DNA of 64,000 nucleotides from Apostichopus japonicus (lineage: Eukaryota; Echinodermata; Holothuroidea; Aspidochirotida; Stichopodidae), in NCBI RefSeq assembly GCF_037975245.1, contig NC_092582.1, forward strand, positions 16,890,577-16,954,576, in the 5' to 3' direction. Below, in pieces: positions 58,979 to 64,000 of the stretch. How positions within the stretch are numbered: the stretch's first letter is position 1; each line of letters starts with the position of its first letter. The position numbers were made by a program, and so were the translations under genes. The notes beneath the pieces were generated by a model, which saw nothing but the letters and a program-made list of their open reading frames with translations, had not been told where the DNA came from and did not search any database.

Positions 58979-59578
58979 CAGTGGCGTAGCCAGAGGGGGC
59001 CGGGGGGATGCCCCCAAATTTGCTTTGTGCTACAGTCTTGCCCCCCCCCCCCAAATGAAATCCAGTGTATTCAAAATTCTTCTTTTTACATGTTTTCGAG
59101 CTCTTATCACAAGTATTCATACCTCAGGGCTCATGTTCATACTTCATTTAAGGTCAGAACTTGGAAATCAGACCGAGATATTATACATTTTGGGCCTTCA
59201 TCATACCCACATACGGAGACCGTTGATCAATATCGTCCTACAGAATAAGCGCCAAAAATTGTAATATAGGCCTAGTGAAACTTTTTTGTGTGGAAATCTG
59301 GGCATGTAGTGAATTAAAGTAGCTAATTTATTCATTGTATCCTTTTCATAATGTGCGGAATTATGCAGAAACCACGACGACTGTCTCTGCAATAGAGGTA
59401 AATTAAGTGAAAGTGTGTCATGTTCCACTGAACCATTGGATGTGTATTTGTGCAGACGAGGTGCCCATTAATACATATATTTCTTGGTAATTCCTACGAT
59501 CAACCATCACGGGGTTGCCCCCCCCCCCTTAAGAAAATCTTGCTCCCTCATAACAATAGGATGTTGGCTACTCCACTG
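58979..59578. mobile_element. hAT-like non-autonomous element (MITE), 600 bp
   Basis: Ends read CAGTGGCGTAGCCAG on the left and the inverse of CAGTGGAGTAGCCAAC on the right. Flanking 8-bp duplication TGGGAGGC (58971-58978) and GGGGAGGC (59579-59586), one mismatch. CAGTGG ends with 8-bp duplications are typical of hAT transposons. It contains poly-C runs at 59040 and 59519 and no transposase. Confidence 0.7.
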
Positions 59579-59586
59579 GGGGAGGC

Positions 59587-62500
59587 CACGTTGACTTGGA
59601 ACTTCTGTTGCTGGTACCAGACCACAGATAGGACTTACTATTGTTTATAGTCTTTGCCCGATTTGAAATGTCTCAAGTGGTTAAAATGGCATGCAAATGT
59701 GGCCAAGGAACAAATAAATATTAGTAGAGGGCGCTCTTGTTAGCTTACATTTAGAGTTTCTTTATGTTCTACTTACATTCAGAACCATGTATACCTCTTT
59801 GTTTGCATAAATGTAAGATACATAACCTGGCATTTTTCAGAACTCGAAGCCTTAACGCGTTGAGATGTTTCATCCTATCAGACCAACCAATGAGAGGTTA
59901 TTGAGCCCCCCCCCCCCCCCTTGGCAGTAGTATACTGCATGATGTTGGTGCGAAGAAGAGTTTTGCCTGACCATTGCCTTTTTCCAAACATAAATGATCG
60001 GGCTATTGTTGAGCATTAGGAGGGCTGTTGTAGGTGCAACTTTCTGAGATTTCACTACGAAAACACTTGGGTATGGGGGAGGGGGAAAAGTGGAAATGTT
60101 ATACATAAATCAGCCTCCATGGAGAGATAGTCATGTTTTTTCGTGGTAACATTAAACATGGACCCTCACACTTGCAAAGTCATTCACATGCAGTGTGAGG
60201 GTATGACAGAGAGGTGGGAGGGGGGGGGGAGACACATGCCCAAAAGTTTCTGCTCAGTATGTGCGGTAGACATGCTGACGGAGTTACAGTATGAGGGCTG
60301 GTTGCAATGGACCCCCCCCCCCAGTGGTAACACTTCAAAGATCAATAAGGTAAGTTTTCTTTTCCTTAACAAAAATAGTAAAGTACAACTTTTTCTTCAT
60401 AACACCTAGTCTTCGACTTTCCTTGTTTCATGCCGTGGCATCTATCCCTTTAATCCAATTTAGCACTCCAAACAAATCAATCGGAACTTTAGATTGAAGC
60501 AGACTGAATTGTTTGTCACATTATGTGAATACTCAATGTAGTGCATCCCACAGGGAGCCATGTGTTGGTTGCACATCTGTCCCTTTCGGCGTTCGTTGCT
60601 GTAGCCTTTGACACATTATCATTACAACGAACACCAAACAAATATTACGCTCTTTAGAAATGTAGAGTTCATTGCTGAAGATGTCGCTTTTAAGAAGTAA
60701 TTGAGGTAATTATATGTATATTATATTTAAGCTTTGGCTCATGTTAGGATAGGGAAGTATAAGTGAGTTTGTGACTCACAATTTGTATTTTTGTTCGTAC
60801 AACGTGGACCTATTCTCAGCGTGGGTTAGCCTATCGTTAGATAGTGTGGTAGGCCTAGGTTTATTGTTTCCGAGAATGCATCACGATGGTATTCAAGTTC
60901 ATTTTGAGTATTTTCAAGGGCTTAGTTAAGTTTTGTACTCTTAAAATATATCATTATAAGATCACATGCCTTGTTATTGTTGTATTCGAGGGAATCGTGT
61001 AATTCGTGTGTTTCATTGTCTAGGCTAAGCGTGCCTTACGGTGAATTGCTAAGTGTGTATAAAGTATTTTAGTATTATATTCCGATAGAGCGCCCTCTCA
61101 TAACAAACAAGATGGCTGCGCCCATGTTATCGTTGAATATATGTGTACGTAATAGGCAAGCCACCCAAGTGAGCTAGAGTAACATTATCTAATTATTCAT
61201 TAAGGTATTTTCTTTCTATATTCACCACTTTATGTGTTAACCAGCACTGATTAAGATTAAATTCACCTCTGTTGATATTGGTTTTGGACAAAATGCCTCT
61301 TGCTGCTGTATTAACCACAATTAGTTGTTAAACGATGTATTCTGTAATAAGTTACACGTTCTGTGTACAGGGAACTGGTTGAGATGTAATTGACTAGATA
61401 AGTTGTGTTATTGTTTTATAAGTGTAATGCCCTGCCCATAAATGGACAGAGAGATTGTAAGGCAGACGTGCCGAGATTTAAATGTCGCCATCTCATCATT
61501 TTTACGATTATGTGTTATGTCTAGTGGTGCTCCCAGTTCTACCCTTGTCATTGTAGCTATTCAGACAGCGTAGAAACCAGCCTAATTGGGTCACAGAAAG
61601 TAGAGTTAGTCTGGTACACAATTTTAAGTGACTTTATTTTTATGTTTTGTTTCTCTTTTTATTATCTTTCAGGAAAGTTACCTGAAGGTGCTGCACCGTC
61701 CTTTTTGTTTATGTAATCATATAATATAATCTCGAACATGCTATGTGAGAGAAGAAGTAATAAACCCCTCAGCCACCAGAACAAGCGGTGGTAGAAATTA
61801 GCACTCTCCCCTGCCTATTTATTCCTGCGTATCCTCACATCAATGTGACAGCATCATGGTTTGCTAGTGACCGTGTCCAAAGAATGCAATAGCTTTGTGA
61901 CATAGTTGTCACAACATCAAATGATGTTATAGCATCACAGGCAATTTGGGTTTATCTAATAATTTTAAAACATTTTATGCTAGAGAGCACCATGACAAGA
62001 TTTCAGTCTCTTCCGTTATAATAAAAATGTCAAGAATGGGGATTTTCATCCATCTGTCAATATTAGTTAACGAAATAAACAATCAAATACCATTATTAAT
62101 TGCGACTTGAGTTTATTGAAAGCACCAAGTACAGTCCTCTTGTTCCAATGTCACCAGATTAAAGTATTGCATTTATTCACCACAAATATGCTATGATATC
62201 AATACAATAACAAAACAAATCGCTGCTTTTCCCAGCAACTAGATCGCAAGTAGAGACAAGCAAGCACAAAGCACACATACTTATTTACATATGAAACACA
62301 ACCAGCTATGGTATTTCCAAGATAAATTTGGCATGGCAAGGTACTGTCAACCAGAACGAAAACATTTCATGGTTCCTTGCTGCTGCTCATTGATTAACAG
62401 GGAACACCTCAAGTATGTAATGTTGAAGCAAGATCAATTATTGCCTTACAAAGCCACACCTCCTCATAAATACACACGTTATCAATTGCAACACACATCG

Positions 62501-64000
62501 CCATGGGTAGGCTACCTATCAATAACACACTCACCTTTGATGAAACTGTGACTTATGATTGTCTACTGTACTTATTGCAATCTAAAGATTGAGGTTTAAC
62601 CCTGTGACCTCATTAATATTCATGATATGAGCACCAAAATCAATATGGTTTATCAACTAATTATGGACCACCCACCCACCCACCAAATATGGCATTGATC
62701 AATCATAGCCCTTGTTGAGTTATCATGCATACAAACTTACACACACATGCACACCGACCTGACCACAAAGGTTCCTTTGCTTTCAGCAAGGAACCAAAAC
62801 TACAAAACGCCATATACGAAATGCACATAAATTTAAGTTTGCTGTTGTGTTTGATCCAGGCACAATGCAACATGATATTTCTTGTTAATTAAAAAAAGAG
62901 GTATTTGCATACTCCCTTAACAGCAAGGAAATGTTAATTGACTGTCAAGACTGACTGAGACCACAGAATGTTTAACATACAATGGATGGGTTAATTTACT
63001 GCAATGTTCAGAAAATAACATAATATCAACCCTGCTGAAGGATAACTATTTCATGCCACAACAAATACCTTTTCACAGTGAAAAAAACTTTTTCGACTAA
63101 ATAGATCTGTAAATAAATGTACAGAATATATGGCACCTGTGATTTGCAAAGGCCATATTTCTATAGCGTTTTAATGTTAAGATTTGTTATTTGTTCTAAC
63201 ATTGTTTATAAATTATTAGTCACTAGTATAAAATTCGTCTTGATTAACTATATGATTAGATGGCAGAAATATGATAATTATGATAGTAACATGGACAAAT
63301 ATACCTGCCAACCCTTCCTGCCACACTCCTTTTTTTATCATCATTGAACAACCATTTCAATCGTAATTCTGCTTGCATGCAGTGCTTTCTCAATTGACTT
63401 GAACTGTGATCAATAATAACATTGAGTTTCTTTTTATAGTTATTGGGATCATTTGCTTGATCCTATGAAGTTTTACAGTACCTAAATGAGTAAACATCTA
63501 AGAATGTCTGAATAGGTAAAATACTAACTGTATCCATGGACAGTATTTAACTTATCACAATTTAAGTATAGGTTCAACTGCAATATACCATACTGCAGCT
63601 TTAAACAACTACATACACATAAGCCTGCAAGACCAAGAAATATGCCTCCTCCCAATCTATTGCCTTCTCAGGTATGTACAGTATGCCTTCATTATTAGCA
63701 GTCATGGCTGGTGAAAGACATAAAAATTGATAAAACTAGTAGAAATTATAATTTTCACAGTTGGAATGTCCAGCCACATCAGTCTCCATGTGATTACTGT
63801 CATGTCTTTCTGCTACTACTGTACTGCTCTAATGAAACTTTCTCTATGAGGCTTCTTATGCCCTTCAACATGTCTCTTGACATAAATAGAATGAAAAGAT
63901 AAAAAGTTTCACACAATATGCATGAAAATATGAGTGTGATGTCGGGTATTTTATGTGAAGTATTTGCCAGTTTTGCACACTTTTGGCAAAAGTTTTGCTC
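59587..64000. other. No gene or named element seen
   Basis: Open frames under 90 codons without motifs; C and G runs at 59906, 60222 and 60311; a CACCC-rich and ACACAC stretch at 62670-62755. Nothing further supported. Confidence 0.45.

Noticed and set aside
60550-61800. Solo LTR suggested by AATAAA and a GTGGTAGAAATTAGC word near 61790
   Set aside because: No matching ends or target duplication could be found.

Overview
The window looks like nuclear DNA of an invertebrate animal. It is AT-rich, has genes split by GT-AG introns, carries (TA)n and (ATC)n microsatellites, and is crowded with mobile elements of animal type: a Polinton/Maverick, Penelope-type and other GIY-YIG retroelement fragments, LINE fragments, tRNA-derived SINEs, a hAT-like MITE and a palindromic MITE family. 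A marine invertebrate such as an echinoderm or relative fits the mix, but no sequence here fixes the species.

The main object is a 12.85 kb Polinton-type element at 27461-40310. It has inverted ends that match on both sides and a 6-bp target duplication (catact/catatt, one mismatch). Left to right it holds a 41-bp tandem array, a gene with two PC4-like domains, a small Cys/His-rich protein, a retroviral-type integrase with chromodomain, a minor capsid protein, a short virion gene destroyed by a 389-bp (ATC)n microsatellite, the major capsid protein, an adenain-type protease, a packaging ATPase and two further Polinton-type proteins. In the right third there is a reverse-strand spliced gene, a divergent repeat-rich promoter-like region, one more small gene and two copies of a 71-nt structured repeat. 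No protein-primed DNA polymerase B is present, although that gene is a hallmark of autonomous Polintons. This copy is dead: PC4 has one in-frame stop, integrase has two, the major capsid gene has a frameshift and one virion gene is replaced by microsatellite.

Host-like genes: two paralogous genes for small secreted proteins lie on the minus strand at the two sides of the window (exons within 1356-3872 and 50186-53245). Each has a 37-nt signal-peptide first exon ending in phase 1 and a second exon ending in phase 0. They are the best candidates for a little-known host gene family.

Other regions. 8.6-9.3 kb: a 142-bp tandem array ending in a 72-bp palindrome. 10.9-12.5 kb: a broken LINE with a SINE inside. 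14.5-17.2 kb: a palindromic MITE and a composite relative that carries a LINE piece between matching 7-bp target duplications. 19.5-20.2 kb: a Penelope GIY-YIG fragment. 22.2-25 kb: SINEs, (TA)n and eight copies of one 15-bp motif. 43.9-49.5 kb: a degraded gene of a large repeated family with a PIN-like domain and a C-terminal Cys-rich CXC-type domain. 51-52.1 kb: SINEs and a GIY-YIG retroelement fragment. 59.0-59.6 kb: a hAT-like MITE. The last 4 kb hold nothing I can name.
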